Shown here: positions 38,817-50,404 of the stretch, one piece after another
How the letters are laid out: every line of letters starts with the position of its first letter
Numbering within the stretch: position 1 is the stretch's first letter
Origin: Lycorma delicatula
Lineage: Eukaryota; Arthropoda; Insecta; Hemiptera; Fulgoridae
Length of the DNA: 64,000 bases
NCBI RefSeq assembly: GCF_047948215.1
Contig: NC_134456.1
Location: 197,110,034-197,174,033, forward strand
Direction: 5' to 3'
Notes under the pieces: generated by a model
What the model was told of the DNA's origin: nothing
The model's database searches: none
Seen by the model: the letters and a program-made list of their open reading frames with translations, nothing else
Position numbers and translations under genes: made by a program

Positions 38817-40129
38817 TCCAAAAGAAATGCACACGCCAAAAGAAAATTCAATAAAAAAAATATTAATCACCTTGTATTTAGTTATTTGCTAAATAATCAA
38901 CATTATATGAAGCATATTTATTAATACAGTGGAGAATAATTAATTATTATTTTTCTTAAAAGAGGAAATATTATCCTGGAAAACATCTGGATTAAAATAA
39001 AACTTATTTAGCTTTAGTTATTTGTATGGACATAATTTTTTATGTAGTTACTGTTTACAGTTCAGTGTAAAGTTCAAGTTAATTTATAATTTGAATCAAA
39101 ATAACACTGAAGATATTTTTTAATTAACTTTACAATTTCCTTTAACATCAGAGTATCAGCCGAAATATCCGGCTGCATTCGAGTGTTGATAATGAACATG
39201 AACAGCTACTACTGACTCAAAGAAACAATAAAAATTTTTATAAAAAAAAATATATGAGGCCAAATAAATTCAAAATTACAACTTGTTATACGGAGCAGGG
39301 ATCAAAGTTTTTACACGGAAAAGTCCCTCATAAATATTTCATGTTAAAAGACAGAATAAATTTCCAGCATGGTTGTGATTGTAACCTTCAACGTTTTATT
39401 AGCTTACCATATTTTATTAAAATCGGTGCTCCTGTTGTTATGAAATGAGCGAAAATTAACGGAAAGAAATAGTGTAAAACAAGATAATATTCGGCTGTTT
39501 TACGCATATTCTTTATTCACTCGAATTGTCTGTCGTCCGGATAAATATTATAAGAAACCTCATCTACATTTTATTATCCAACCGAATTTAAATGTTGTAC
39601 ATTCGTTATTTTTCGATGAAGTCATTGGTGACATCAACTAATTGAATATTCATGAAAATGGTGAATTTTCATACATGATGAACTTTAATACGGAGTACTA
39701 CGGTAAAATAAATAAAATTTACTACAATAAAATTCTGATTTCATAGGATGACTTGAAATTATTTTTTAATCTAATAGCACGTTTTGAAAAACGAAAAAAT
39801 AACAAAAATAACAATAGGTAGGATTTTTTTTAATAAACCTTTCTGACAAATGGAACGATAAGCGCCGCCACGGTTTTATTTTTAATCCAATACCATATGA
39901 ACTAAATTATTTTTGGCCTAAAAAAGGTTTACTTTTTAGCATATTTTAAAATAAAGCTTTCTTTAAAAAGTTTGTGGCATAAACACTTCTTAAAAGGTTA
40001 GTTGATTACTCTTAAATCACTTTTTACTGCTTTATACGAAATAAAGGAAATATTGTGATCGCAAAAAATTTCTGTTCTCAGATTTCAACGGAAATATCCA
40101 TTTTGACCACTCCTGAATCCATTATGACT
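38816..40129. other. AT-rich stretch, no gene recognised
   Basis: A 64-codon frame at 39254-39448 has no recognisable domain. Nothing else seen. Confidence 0.55.
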
Positions 40130-40950
40130 AGTTTCGACCTGACGTCTGTACTTACGTAAGTATGTACCTCGCATAACTCAAAAACGATTAGCCGTAGGTT
40201 GTTGAAATTTTGGATTTAGGACTGTTGTATCATCTAGTTGTGCACGTCCTCTTTTTATTGCAATAGATTGGACCAAAAAAGCCCAAAATTAAAAAAAATT
40301 TGGATTTTGGACTTTTTCTTAACTGAAGTAATAAGCCTTCATTGAGAGTTTTTCAACGATATATCATAAGTGTTACTTATTTATTTTTTTTTGGATCTAG
40401 TTACAGCCAAATAAAATGTTAATTAATGAAATATTTGGATCTTACAAGGGGAAGGCACATCGGTTCAAATCTGACTTCATCTCCGTACAAGAAGTAAAAT
40501 AAAGTCAGGAAAGGAAGTGTGGGTTTTTTGCATCTCTCGACGTTTCATGACTCAAGGACCCTAAAAAACAAAAAACGTGGGAGGGGTAATATTCGTACGT
40601 AGGTACGTAAGTACGTGCGTTGGCGTGTTTGAAGATTAATAACGTTTGATTGATGATAATAACTTAAAATGACTTTGATGAAATTTTGTACAGAGACTCG
40701 TGTATATGGGGCAATTTGTTGGTAAAATTTTGGGATCATTATCTCCAGGGGTGTTGGAGTGGATGGTTTTGGGGGCCATTTTTTTTTCAAAATTTTGCAA
40801 ACATACCCAACTTTATATTAAGCCATGCTAATCTTATTCTTATTTTTTTTAATTTTGCCCTAAAATTCCCCCTTCTTCAAAAATTGAGAAAAGCTACCTT
40901 TATATGTATTGTCTTTTTTTAACCGATTTTTTTTTAACATCTTTCTAAAC
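40130..40950. repeat. Non-coding interspersed-repeat-like region
   Basis: It contains ACTCAAAAACGATTAGCC then TTGAAATTTTGG (about 40,176-40,215), the loose consensus seen in many non-coding insect repeats. It also has GCACATCGGTTCAAATCTGA (40,455) as at 23.65 kb, a self-complementary ACGTAGGTACGTAAGTACGT run (about 40,596), and TGATGAAATTTTGTACAGAG. No coding capacity. The family and boundaries are not determined. Confidence 0.4.
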
Positions 40951-40984
<34 letters not shown>

Positions 40985-41081
40985 GAGTAGCAGTAGTAGT
41001 AGTAGTAGTAGGAGTAGCAGTAGCAGCAGCAGTAGCAGCAGCAGCAGTAGCAGCAGCAGTAGTAGTTGTAGTAGTAGTAGC
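40951..41081. repeat. Imperfect (GTA/GCA)n triplet array
   Basis: About 130 bp of in-phase triplets begins as pure GTA and becomes mixed GTA/GCA with rare GGA. One base class (T or C) varies at the middle position. Confidence 0.95.
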
Positions 41082-43369
41082 ATGAGACCAAAAAAAAAAA
41101 ATTCTTTGGAGATAAAATTGGAGGTATGGGTGCCGTTGAAAGTTAAAAATATAGATAGATTTCTTAATTTTTCAAAACGTTTTGATTTAAACTTTTAATA
41201 GTATTAAAAATTAAAACAATAAATTGTAATAATAATATTACGATAAAATTTCACCATAATTCACCCACCCCCCGGAAAAAAAAACACCAAGAATCTTAGG
41301 TAGCATTTTATTGGTTGTACATTTATTACTGAAATGTTTTTTTTAGTTTCTTCCATTTAATATAGAAGACGTAGAAAAATAAAAAAATTTCTTGAAAGTT
41401 GATTTTGGAGTTGAAAAAGCAAAAAATAAAAAAAAAATTCTGATGTTTTTAATTTGTTAAACTGTTTTTTATTTACACATATGTTAATTTTAAATAAAAT
41501 TTCATTATAAATTTTCGCCACCCAAAAAAAGAAATCTTAGATAACTATTTACACATCTACATAAATATTTTGTCATTATATAAGATTAAATAACCAATGC
41601 TAGGAAAGTATTACAACTTTGTTGTGAGAGTTTTTTTAAATAAATAGCAATAATTTTGAAAATAAAACAAAATACTGTATCAGTAAAGGAAACGGTGAAA
41701 AAAAGAATAAACATTATTTAATTGTAGTAAAACATGTTTGCTGACTTAAGAGAGTTCTCTTTGATTAGTTTCTCATCAGCAAAACAGCTTTTATTTTACG
41801 CGGTGAATTGGTGGCCCGGATGATTTTACTACAGTAGAATTGACCGTGCTTGAAATTTACAGTGGGTTCCAGTCAGATCCGCGCCGACAAAACTTGTTTT
41901 AAGATTAATTAATTATGTTTCCTTTTAATATTTTTATTAAAACTCAGATTCTTTCCGTATACATTTGTGATAAAAAAAATATAAAAATTAAAATTTTATA
42001 AATAAAAATTAAAAAGTAAATACAATAACTTTATAAAAATAATTTAAAAAAATTGTTTACTGAATTATATTTCTGAGTATGTTTACGTTTTGTTTAAACT
42101 TTAAATATATTATTTTCTTTAACTTTTTATAAGAAAAATATAAAGGTTAAGCGGTTCAAGAGGAAGAATGGTTTTTTAAAAGATATGGCCTTGGTTTAAA
42201 AATGTTCTATTGTTATAAATTTGTTACACTATACTTCAACATAACGTCCATAATGTAAGAGAAGATCCCTACTTTACTTATAGATGTCACATTATTTAAG
42301 ATAATAATAATTAACAACGACAGATAATTGATTATTTTGCGAAATTAAGTATTTATTCTTTAATGATAAGATTTATTAATAACGTAGACTTGTTCTGACT
42401 TTTTCGATTTAGCTTTGATAAATGTGTACAAAATTTTATTGTGAAAATGTCAATTAATTTACATTTTTAAATTTTGTGATGCTGGAGGACATCTCATTAA
42501 ATAAAAGATAAAAGTATATGACCTTTTAATTGGGCATGAAACACAGTGTGAATATGATTACTTAAGTTCAATTTAAATTAATGTATAAAAAATGTCAATT
42601 TGTACCTAAAAAATAAATTGCTTGTTGAACGGTAATAATACAGCTTAATGGTTATAGCATGAAGTGAGACGATTCAAAGTAAAATCAGAATCGTTTGATG
42701 AATGAAATATTACGTTTTAATACGGATAACGAAATAAAATGAACATTTCGTGTTATGTTCTTCGTTTATTTCGTCTTGTTTTGTAAGAAAATAGGAAAAT
42801 GAAACAGTCAGAGGTTTTAAAGAAGTAAGAAGGAAATTTAGAATGAGAGGATTCTACGATGAATTTTTAGTTTTATTTGAAAATATTATTTCTATTGGCC
42901 TCCTTTACAGCGATGATAAAACGATGATGAAATCCATTTCACAAAAAATGGCTTCATTTTTTCCATATACGAAATAAAAAAGTTACTACGGAACGTTTTT
43001 ACCTTGTTTTATTACTAACGCAAATTTTTTTTTTTTTGCTATATTGATTACTTATAACCCAAAAACGAAGGCATTCATAGATAAACGTTTTTCATCATCA
43101 TCTTTCTTGTAAAATATTACGTTAAAATCATGCATTATATGACCCCCTTCCTACTCAAAACAAGGTTTGATTCAACATGGTGGATCCAAAATGGGGGACA
43201 AAAATTTCTAAAACACCATAAAGTTAGAATTTTTTAACAATGTACATCCGGACTTGTTACTACCTCCTAATATATCCCTCAGTTGTGAAATATGAAGCCA
43301 TTGCCATACATTAATATATCTCTAAATATGTAAACTATATACTAACCTTCTAATTTAATAGAGCGACAC
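41082..43369. other. AT-rich stretch, non-coding repeat wording
   Basis: No gene. At about 43,140-43,205 the phrases CAACATGGTGGATCCAAAAT and GGGGGACAAAAA resemble non-coding interspersed repeats. Confidence 0.5.
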
Positions 43370-43675
43370 TTCGGGCCAAGGAAGCAAAGGAAAGGAGGAG
43401 GGGTTTCTAGTAGAATAGATTACCTAAACAAAGCCGTGTGTAACAGGTGAAGAAAAGGACTGGAGAGCGATGTGGTGAAGGACAACCTCCTGCTGAGTCG
43501 TCATTCGTCCGCGCTTGCGTGGATGGGCGTCGTCGATGAAGCACGGGGACTGGATTCCCTAAGCTCGAAGGCAGGTTCCGGGGCTGAGTGATGCTTTATT
43601 GCCGGCCCGGTCCCGGGAGGGGGAGGTGGTGAGATAGGTTCCTCCGACTCATCAAAAGATAAAAAATAACCTTCG
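43370..43675. other. GC-richer patch of unknown origin
   Basis: About 300 bp, including CCGGCCCGGTCCCGGGAGGG, is clearly more GC-rich than its flanks and runs into a SINE-2 head. It may be LINE 3'-UTR or leader material. No open frame is credible: the minus frame 43501-43770 merely reads through the tRNA-like head. Confidence 0.4.
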
Positions 43676-43760
43676 TGGCACGAGCGGTAGCGTCTCGACC
43701 TTTCATCAGGAGGTCCCGGGTTCAAATCCCGGTAAGGTACGACATTTTCACATGCTAAAA
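43676..43760 (+). mobile_element. SINE-2 tRNA-like head, best preserved
   Basis: GGCACGAGCGGTAGCGTCTC (A-box side) and GGTCCCGGGTTCAAATCCCG (B-box side) are followed by GACATTTTCACATGCTA. The pol III boxes are nearly ideal. There is no acceptor-stem pairing, so it is a SINE head and not a tRNA gene. Confidence 0.7.
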
Positions 43761-43926
43761 AAATGGTCAATCATAAAATATTATAAAAAAGTCTTTAAAA
43801 TATTTCCATAAAATTAAATAAGGCGGAGAAAATATTAATAAAATATTAAAACGCAATACAACATTAAATATTTTTTATTGCTGTTCGAATAATTTTTATA
43901 AAGTATTGTTGATTTTATGAATTATA

Positions 43927-43969
43927 GACATCGTATAACAGAAGATGGAGCTAACTATTAGGAATATTT
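43927..43969 (+). repeat. Left copy of a ~45-bp repeat flanking the LINE cluster
   Basis: GACATCGTATAACAGAAGAT followed by GGAGCTAACTATTAGGAATA. A copy of about 80% identity, same orientation, stands at 48498-48542, just past the other end of the LINE cluster. Confidence 0.75.
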
Positions 43970-43974
43970 TTTTT

Positions 43975-44900
43975 TTCAGCTCCCTGCGTTGGTCCTGCAG
44001 TCAAGTTTGTGGAATAACTCAATCCAGAGGGGTGTCCTCCGACTCCAACGGGCCTTCCCACCCGCCGGCAGTACGTCCGATACGGCAGGTCGGCCCGCCG
44101 GCTCTGGATCTTTTCTTTTCTTCATGTGCCTGCCTCTAATTGACGAAGCGAGTGTTAACCCAGGCCCGGTTATGGACCCCCAGGTACCCCACCCCGTCAG
44201 CCGGGACTCGGTCTTGATTAATAGTTTTGCCTGCCTTAAGCTTTGGTACGGGAGGTCCGGGCCCGTGTATGCTGTTCCCGGTTTCCGAACCCCTATCACT
44301 GAGACACGTCTTGAATTTTTTTAGACCGTTCTCCATTGGCTGTATTCGGCTTCTTTCGTCTTTATAATTTCTGTCACCAACGATTCAATCTTATGCCATT
44401 CCATTATACCTTCAAACATATACTTCACCGTGGAATCCGGTGTAATCCACTCCAATCCATGCGTTGTTGAAGTTCAACCCACCTATGCCACTCGTAATAT
44501 GTATGTTCAGGGGAATCAATCAGGCCGCAATGCATACAGCTGGGCAACTCCCTTTGTAGGCAAACGAAGAAGGTATTCACCATACTCCCCATGGCCAGAG
44601 AGGAACCGGGTAATATAACCCACGTCCCCATGACCCCTCTTCAGCAATGGTTCCAGCCTCGATATCATCCGTTTCGTCCATCTGGCCAAGCGTGCTTCTT
44701 CCCACGCCTCCCACCACTCCTGATATCATAGTTTTTTAGCATCCGTCTTGGACATTCCTTCACATCTTCGTTTTGTATGTAGGGCCATTAACCGAATGGG
44801 AGGTACTCCAGCCAAAATATCCGCCGTCACAGCCGATACCGTTCTATAGGCCGCAGAAATCTTTATCGTTGTGCGGCGCTACAGTAAGGTCAATCTTTTC
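43975..44900 (-). pseudogene. R1-type LINE carboxy end and 3' tail
   Basis: Minus strand: SAAYRTVSAVTADILAGVPP (about 44865-44800), WWEAWEEARLARWTKRMI (about 44715-44660), GDVGYITRFLSG, then the zinc-finger-like CMHCGLIDSPEHTYYEWHRW (about 44530-44475). This order closes R1-clade ORF2 proteins. A GC-rich 3' region follows and ends in an A run (T run on the plus strand) near 43,975. At least one stop (KKL*YQ) interrupts it, and the RT core upstream is absent. Confidence 0.85.
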
Positions 44901-45184
44901 TCGTTTCTTTTCTTTTCCAGGGCTTAGTATTGCCAAAGGCAATAAGGTCGATAAAATAAAATACTAAATAAAAAGGTCAGTCCGTATCCAAAAATCATAA
45001 AATTTAAAAGACGCATTCCATAAATTTCCACCGACAATTGCCAATCAGACAGAAAGACCGTTGAAACGATAAAATCAGAATACTAATAGAGCGCATCGAA
45101 ATACGTCCGAATCTCTAACTCAACTAAGAATAATATTTGATTTAATTTATCTTACCGCCAATGTAAACGTGAATTTTTCATGAT
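44901..45184. other. AT-rich junction, no gene recognised
   Basis: A transition from LINE sequence to AT-rich DNA. Nothing recognisable. Confidence 0.5.
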
Positions 45185-45510
45185 TATTTAATTTACTTTA
45201 TTAATAATTAATCGTTCAAAACTTAAACACCCTTATTAAATTAAATCTGTATATCCATTTAGTGACTGAATAATCCAGTTCTCATCATAAGATAATTATA
45301 TCGTCTATATTTAAGTAGTAATTTTTGATAAACTTGTGAAAAGCTGGACTAGAACTGGACATACAGCAATAAACTTTACAACGCCTTTTCAATTACTCAC
45401 ATTGCATAATGCACACTTATTTTCTATTATCCATTTTATACATATTTATACAAAGCAAGATAATTATCTTGCCATTGATAAACATTGGTATAAATATGAT
45501 CATAAGAATC
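45185..45510 (+). repeat. Interspersed repeat, plus-strand copy
   Basis: This stretch recurs in inverted orientation at 49449-49815. Shared phrases include CTTGTGAAAAGCTGG and CATTGATAAACATTGGTATA, and the order is the same throughout. The family is unknown. Its 61-codon frame is not conserved as protein in the partner. Confidence 0.8.
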
Positions 45511-45577
45511 AGTTATACTAGTCAGTGAGTTTTATAAATTTACCACTTGATTTTGATAAACGGATGAAATTTTATCG

Positions 45578-45847
45578 ATGGTTAATTATAAATGTGACCA
45601 TCACTCCGATTTTCTAAGTAATATTCTAATTATTGATGAATCCTGTTTTACAAGAAATAGCATTAAAATTATCGAAACACTCACTTGGGCAGACGAAAAT
45701 CCCCATGAGACTGCTGTAAGTGATTTCCAGTACACTTTTTCATTTAATGTGTGGTATGCTCTTCTTGGTGATAATCTCATAGGTCATTTTTTTCTTACCG
45801 CCAAGGCTCAATGGAAGGTGGTAGTTGGATTTTACGAATCATTTAAA
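45578..45847 (+). pseudogene. Tc1/mariner-type transposase fragment
   Basis: The translation carries LSNILIIDESCFTRN, TWADENPHETAVSDFQYTFS and FNVWYALLGDNLIGHFFLTA. These match the first half of the DDE domain in a widespread insect mariner-like family; the first catalytic Asp is in IIDESCF. The QQDGA and SPD blocks are missing. It belongs to a different lineage from the transposases at 16.2 and 50.6 kb, which lack the WADENPH phrase. The fragment ends just before the hairpins at 45869. Confidence 0.8.
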
Positions 45848-45868
45848 TAATATATTTAGTAAGCAGTA

Positions 45869-45896
45869 AAATGGTCACCTATTGAGGTGACCATTT
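45869..45896. repeat. Perfect 12-bp hairpin, ATTG loop
   Basis: AAATGGTCACCT and AGGTGACCATTT flank ATTG. It lies two bases before a larger hairpin with the same loop. Confidence 0.95.
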
Positions 45897-45898
45897 AT

Positions 45899-45950
45899 AG
45901 TATACTGGCCTGAGATCGGGAGATTGCTCCCGATCTCAGGCCAGTATACT
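45899..45950. repeat. Perfect 24-bp hairpin, ATTG loop
   Basis: The arms are 45899-45922 and 45927-45950, exact complements without mismatch, with ATTG (45923-45926) as the loop. It stands at the boundary between the transposase scrap and the 3' end of the R1-type LINE. Confidence 0.97.
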
Positions 45951-48475
45951 CTTTCCTTTGCTGTTGGATGAAGTCGTTAGTCTAATCAGCTCGAATTGGC
46001 ACAAATTGTTTAGTCTAGCATTTCTCCCACCACCACTCCATTCGGTCGCCCTAAAGCATAAGACCGACTGTTCGTCCGACTAACGGCTAATGTTCCTCAA
46101 AACGGTTAAGCGACCAATATCCTAATTAGCTCCTAGAGCTTAACTAACTGCGTGAGCGGAATAAGCGTGGTGCTCTACACCTCTCGCTTGCGTGTCCACC
46201 CGCTCACTTGTCATATATTACTAAAATGGGTAGGCGGACTCCGTCTACATACTAAAATATATGACTTGTCAATAAATAAAAATTTATTCTGTCAAGGACA
46301 GCAATTTGCTACCACGCCTAGGTCGCTAAATGTCAGCAAGTACCTGTCCACCATATTATAGCGCATGGAGCTATATTTGATGGCCAGCCATTTCTCAAGG
46401 GTAGCTTTCTATGGCAAAAGCCGTAGGCCTTTCTACGGTAGGAGTCTTACATCCCTTAAACTACTGATGCTGGTTGAACAAAGCAAGAGCATCAAGGAAC
46501 TCCCACGCGGTCCGACGGTCCGACAATGAGGTTAACGCCACATTGACTAGCCGTTTATGAGTGGCCAATTTTCCCCTTGACCTCTAAGTCCCAGGGTGGC
46601 CTGAGTTCTGCCCCCCCCCTTCACCCAAGAACTGGGCAGTCGAACATCATGTTTTCGTTCGACTGGGATCTTCCTGCAGACGCACAGCTCATTAGCTGCC
46701 AGGTGAAACTGAAACAAATATTGGTTCAAATTTGCGTGGTTGGAGAGCACTTGGGCTCTCGTTGCCCTTAAGAACGAACTAGAGGCGTACCATCCCTCCA
46801 CATCCTGTATAAATCTATACAAAGACCTACCCTTACTTGTTGCGTGCGACGCTTGCTTCCATGCTTCCATCGCGAGGTTGTAAAGCTTCCTTCGCAGGCG
46901 GGAGATGAGCAACTGTTCGAAAATTAGAACCGGTGCATTGTGATCACCGTTACGCTGCAGTACAAGCCCAACTCGAAACCGCATACCAAATACCTCGGCC
47001 TCCCTACCTCTTCGCAATTTCCACATTGCCGCTCGAACTTTCACCACTAAATCGACTGTGAGAGTCTTTCTCAATACGGTGGTAGCCTCGTAGGAGGTTG
47101 TTTTAAACACACTAGCGCATACAATTTAGGAGTGCGCTGGGCACTCCTTAAATTTTCAACAAGTGCTCGATTTCTTTCCAACCTATGCGCCCAAACGGAC
47201 GCAGCATAAAAGGTCATACTTTCGATACACCTCGGTACACCATATACAAATGGCCCTGCAGCCCGTAATCCTTTCGAGCAATCCTCCTAAGCTTGTGCAT
47301 CACAGAGACGGCGTCCGCCGCTACTTGCCTTAAGTGGTTGCTAAACAGCAACTTCTCATCAAACAAAACACCTGGGTACTTATGAACTCGAACTCGGCTG
47401 ATCACACAGTCTTTTTACTTAATATGAGGGTTACGACTGTACGATAATTTGTCTCCACCCTTGAGAAGCATACACTTCGTCTTGGGCACAGAAATATTTA
47501 GTTTTTGCATATCCATTCAGTCCTCTGCGGTTGTCAGAACCGCTTGCGCCCGGTCTTCTAGCTGTGGTCGTGAATTCACAAACTAACAGAAAACAGTCAT
47601 CGGCGAATGTCTGGGCCGCGATCCCTTCTGGAAATGTCAATCCCAGAAATCCGTCGAATACCAGGTTGCACAGTAAGGGACCGAGAAGGGAACCCTGCGA
47701 GCTTCCCCTGGGGACTGATTTTTCCGCAACTAGATGCGCATCCTTAAACAGAGCCATACGGTTAGACAAATAGTCACGTACCACGGCCTGCAGGGCTACG
47801 GCAACATTGTGGCGTTCCAACTCATACAGAACTGAACTCCAACACAAGGAAGGAAATGAAGTGTCTATGTCAATAAAACTTGCCAAAACATATTTACAGT
47901 CGGTGCTTTCCACCTCGGCAAGAGCATTTAAGATGCAATCCTCGGTGCCAACCCTTTAAATTTCATGAAGCCGTATTGGCCTCGATTTAGAAATGACTTC
48001 ATATCGATGTTTTTCCAGAGCCGTTCTACAACCAGCCTTTCAAGCAACTTGCCGATTACCGACAAGAGGCTGATGGGTCGATAACTGTTGACCTCACTCG
48101 GATCCTTTCCTGATTTTAAGAGCCTCACCAAAACCACCTTCCAACGATTCGGAAAGCAACCCCAGCTAAGGCACCCCGAGAACAGCCTGCAGAGTGGCTC
48201 TCTTATGATAGGCAGCAGATGATAGAATATGTTCGGGTAAAGCTGGTCAATCACTGGTGCTTTCTCAGTGCCATAAGAGAAACCATTCGGTCTATATCTA
48301 CGGGATCCACAGCCCGTACTCCAGGGAATGGTATCTCACCCGTCCTGACGCCGATTTTTGCTTCCAGAGCATCTGGAAACAGAGTATCCAGGAATGCCTG
48401 GTAAGTCGCCACATATGTTAAAGTGTGGTCCCGACCACTAAACCCGCATCGAACACTGCACAATACGTGCAATGG
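45951..48475 (-). pseudogene. R1-type LINE with nearly whole RT domain, broken
   Basis: Minus strand from the high end: MIDQLYPNIFYHLLPIIREP and LLKSGKDPSEVNSYRPISLL (48254-48090), VLASFIDIDTSFPSLCWSSV (motif A, about 47890-47830), SLLGPLLCNLVFDGFLGL (motif B), and the catalytic FADD at 47607-47596. Then YPGVLFDEKLLFSNHLRQVA (47375-47320), SLYRFIQDVEGWYASSSFLR (about 46820-46760), ELCVC, and LVNVALTSLSDRRTAWEFLD near 46,500. This is the full RT-to-zinc-finger order of an R1-like ORF2. Frameshifts near 47,930, 47,420 and 46,640 and stops make it inactive. The endonuclease is missing; the 5' end stops at 48,475. 45951-46440 is probably 3' UTR. Confidence 0.88.
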
Positions 48476-48497
48476 CTACAAAAGAAGAATTAATTGA

Positions 48498-48542
48498 GAC
48501 ATCGTATAATAGAAACTGGAGCTACTGTTAGTAATAATATTT
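48498..48542 (+). repeat. Right copy of the ~45-bp flanking repeat
   Basis: GACATCGTATAATAGAAACT followed by GGAGCTACTGTTAGTAATAA, matching 43927-43969 at about 80%. Confidence 0.75.
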
Positions 48543-49448
48543 GATATTATTAGACGTGCCCAGATAGCATAGATTGGCCGAGCTGAACTATGCATTGAAT
48601 AGAATGGCGGCCACATTGAGCAACTGGTTTAAAGAATTGTTTGCAACTTTATCAAGTAATTATTTTGATATTTAATAATTTAAAAACAAAAAAATCGAAA
48701 AAGTATGCGATTTTTAGGTTTTTAAATTTAATTTTTATTTATTTTTGTTATTGATAAGTTTTCTTTTTGTTTTCATTTGCATTACAACTGTTCAAAAATT
48801 GATGACAATTGTTCTGTATAAAATCCTCTCATTTTTCCTAACCAGTTTGTGTGTTTTGTTTTTAATTACAGTTGAATTTCTTTGTGTTTAATTTTAATAG
48901 AAGTTATTTTTCATCAATTTTCTCAGAATTAAATTCTCTACAAAGTTAACTAGAAATTAATATTTATTTATTGATAAATTCACAAAGTTATTTTATCCCA
49001 AAACTAAAAAAGTGTATTTCCCGACAAAAATGGTTTGTGTTTTACCCCGTTTTTCTTAAAAGCTAAGTGAGATAGAGTTGTGGGACCACTTTTATTCAGT
49101 TTCTTAGATCAAGAACCGTGAGGAAGCACCAAATTTACTCCTAGATTTTGTACTTCAAAAATTTTAGTATGGTTTAATTTCACATAGAGAGCAGAAAGCA
49201 GAGCTAACTGTTTCGCGAGCCAAAACTCGGTAACGAACTGTTTTCTGACTTATGTTTATATGAACTTTTTTCTACTGTATCCATTTTATTCATTTGATAT
49301 ATTTACATAGATATACTGTAATTATTCTATAATCATACTGTAGTTATTTTTATATATTAAGTAAAATACACCATTCTTTTTTATTTTGTGATGCTACTCT
49401 AATCAATGTTTTCTCACCAAACATAGTTTCCTTTAATCCTTCCAGACA
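48543..49448. other. AT-rich stretch, no gene recognised
   Basis: Nothing recognisable. Confidence 0.6.
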
Positions 49449-49503
49449 AATTCTTACGATCATATTTATACCAATGTTTATCAATGACAAGATAGTTATC
49501 TTG

Positions 49504-49568
<65 letters not shown>

Positions 49569-49815
49569 GGATATTGTAGAACAAGTGTACATTCTGCAAT
49601 GTGAATGATAAAAAGGTATTGCAAACTTTATTGTTGTATGTCCAATTCTAGACCAGCTTTTCACAAGTTTTTTTGAAAAAGTAATGTTTAAATAAAGACG
49701 AATTCGTTATCTTATGGTGAGAAGTGGAATACTCGGTCACTAAATGGATGTACAGATTTAATTTAGTAAGGGAGTTTAATTTTTGAACGTTCAATATTAA
49801 TAAGGTAGATTAAAT
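49449..49815 (-). repeat. Interspersed repeat, minus-strand copy
   Basis: The inverted partner of 45185-45510. It contains a 62-bp TA tract where the partner has only a short TATACATATTTATACAAAG-like stretch. Confidence 0.8.
49505..49566. repeat. (TA)31 microsatellite inside a repeat copy
   Basis: An uninterrupted TA tract. Confidence 0.97.
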
Positions 49816-50402
49816 AAACATCAACAAATTCAACAGTTTGTTTTATTATATTTATATAAAAAAAACTTTAGGTATTATAATTTTCTTTAAAGAAAACTTC
49901 AACTTCTCCAACGGTTAGAAGACCAAAAGAATTATATGCAGAGTTGGTTTTTATTTATTTCATATTTTTTTAAACTACATTATTTTTCTTTTTTTTAATT
50001 AAATCAATTGGTTCTTTCTTTTTCAACTTTTATAATTCATATTTTATTTTATGTACTGCAAGACACTTTTTTTAAATACTCTTATTAAACATTATCAATT
50101 TAAAAACAGAAAGCACTCTAATTTTCATGCAAAATTCAAGAAAATTAATTGGAAAGCTTGTAGAAAATAAATTTATCTAATCACGAATTTCAGATAAGTC
50201 TTACCTTGGCTTAGCAGTACGAGCAGTTACTTAATATTGTTTATACACATTTTTTCTTACTTTTTATTAAGAGGCAGGTCTCTCCTGTTTCTTGATCAGT
50301 TTGCAAATCAATGCCTCTATAATTGATTGCGTTCAGATCACATCCGGTTTTAATAAATCTAGATTGTCTTGTTTATATTACAAAAATTTATTCACATGTT
50401 TA
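49816..50402. other. AT-rich stretch, no gene recognised
   Basis: Nothing recognisable. Confidence 0.6.
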
Positions 50403-50404
50403 TA

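Noticed and set aside
40951..41081. A poly-Ser/Ala/Val-type coding triplet repeat
   Set aside because: No open frame extends meaningfully beyond the array on either side.
43678..43750. A tRNA gene, given near-ideal A and B boxes
   Set aside because: The ends do not pair as an acceptor stem and the sequence continues in SINE-2 wording seen at other loci.
49350..49664. A 104-codon minus-strand frame with Tyr-Ile repeats
   Set aside because: It is the (TA)31 tract inside a non-coding repeat; the partner copy at 45.2 kb does not conserve the protein.
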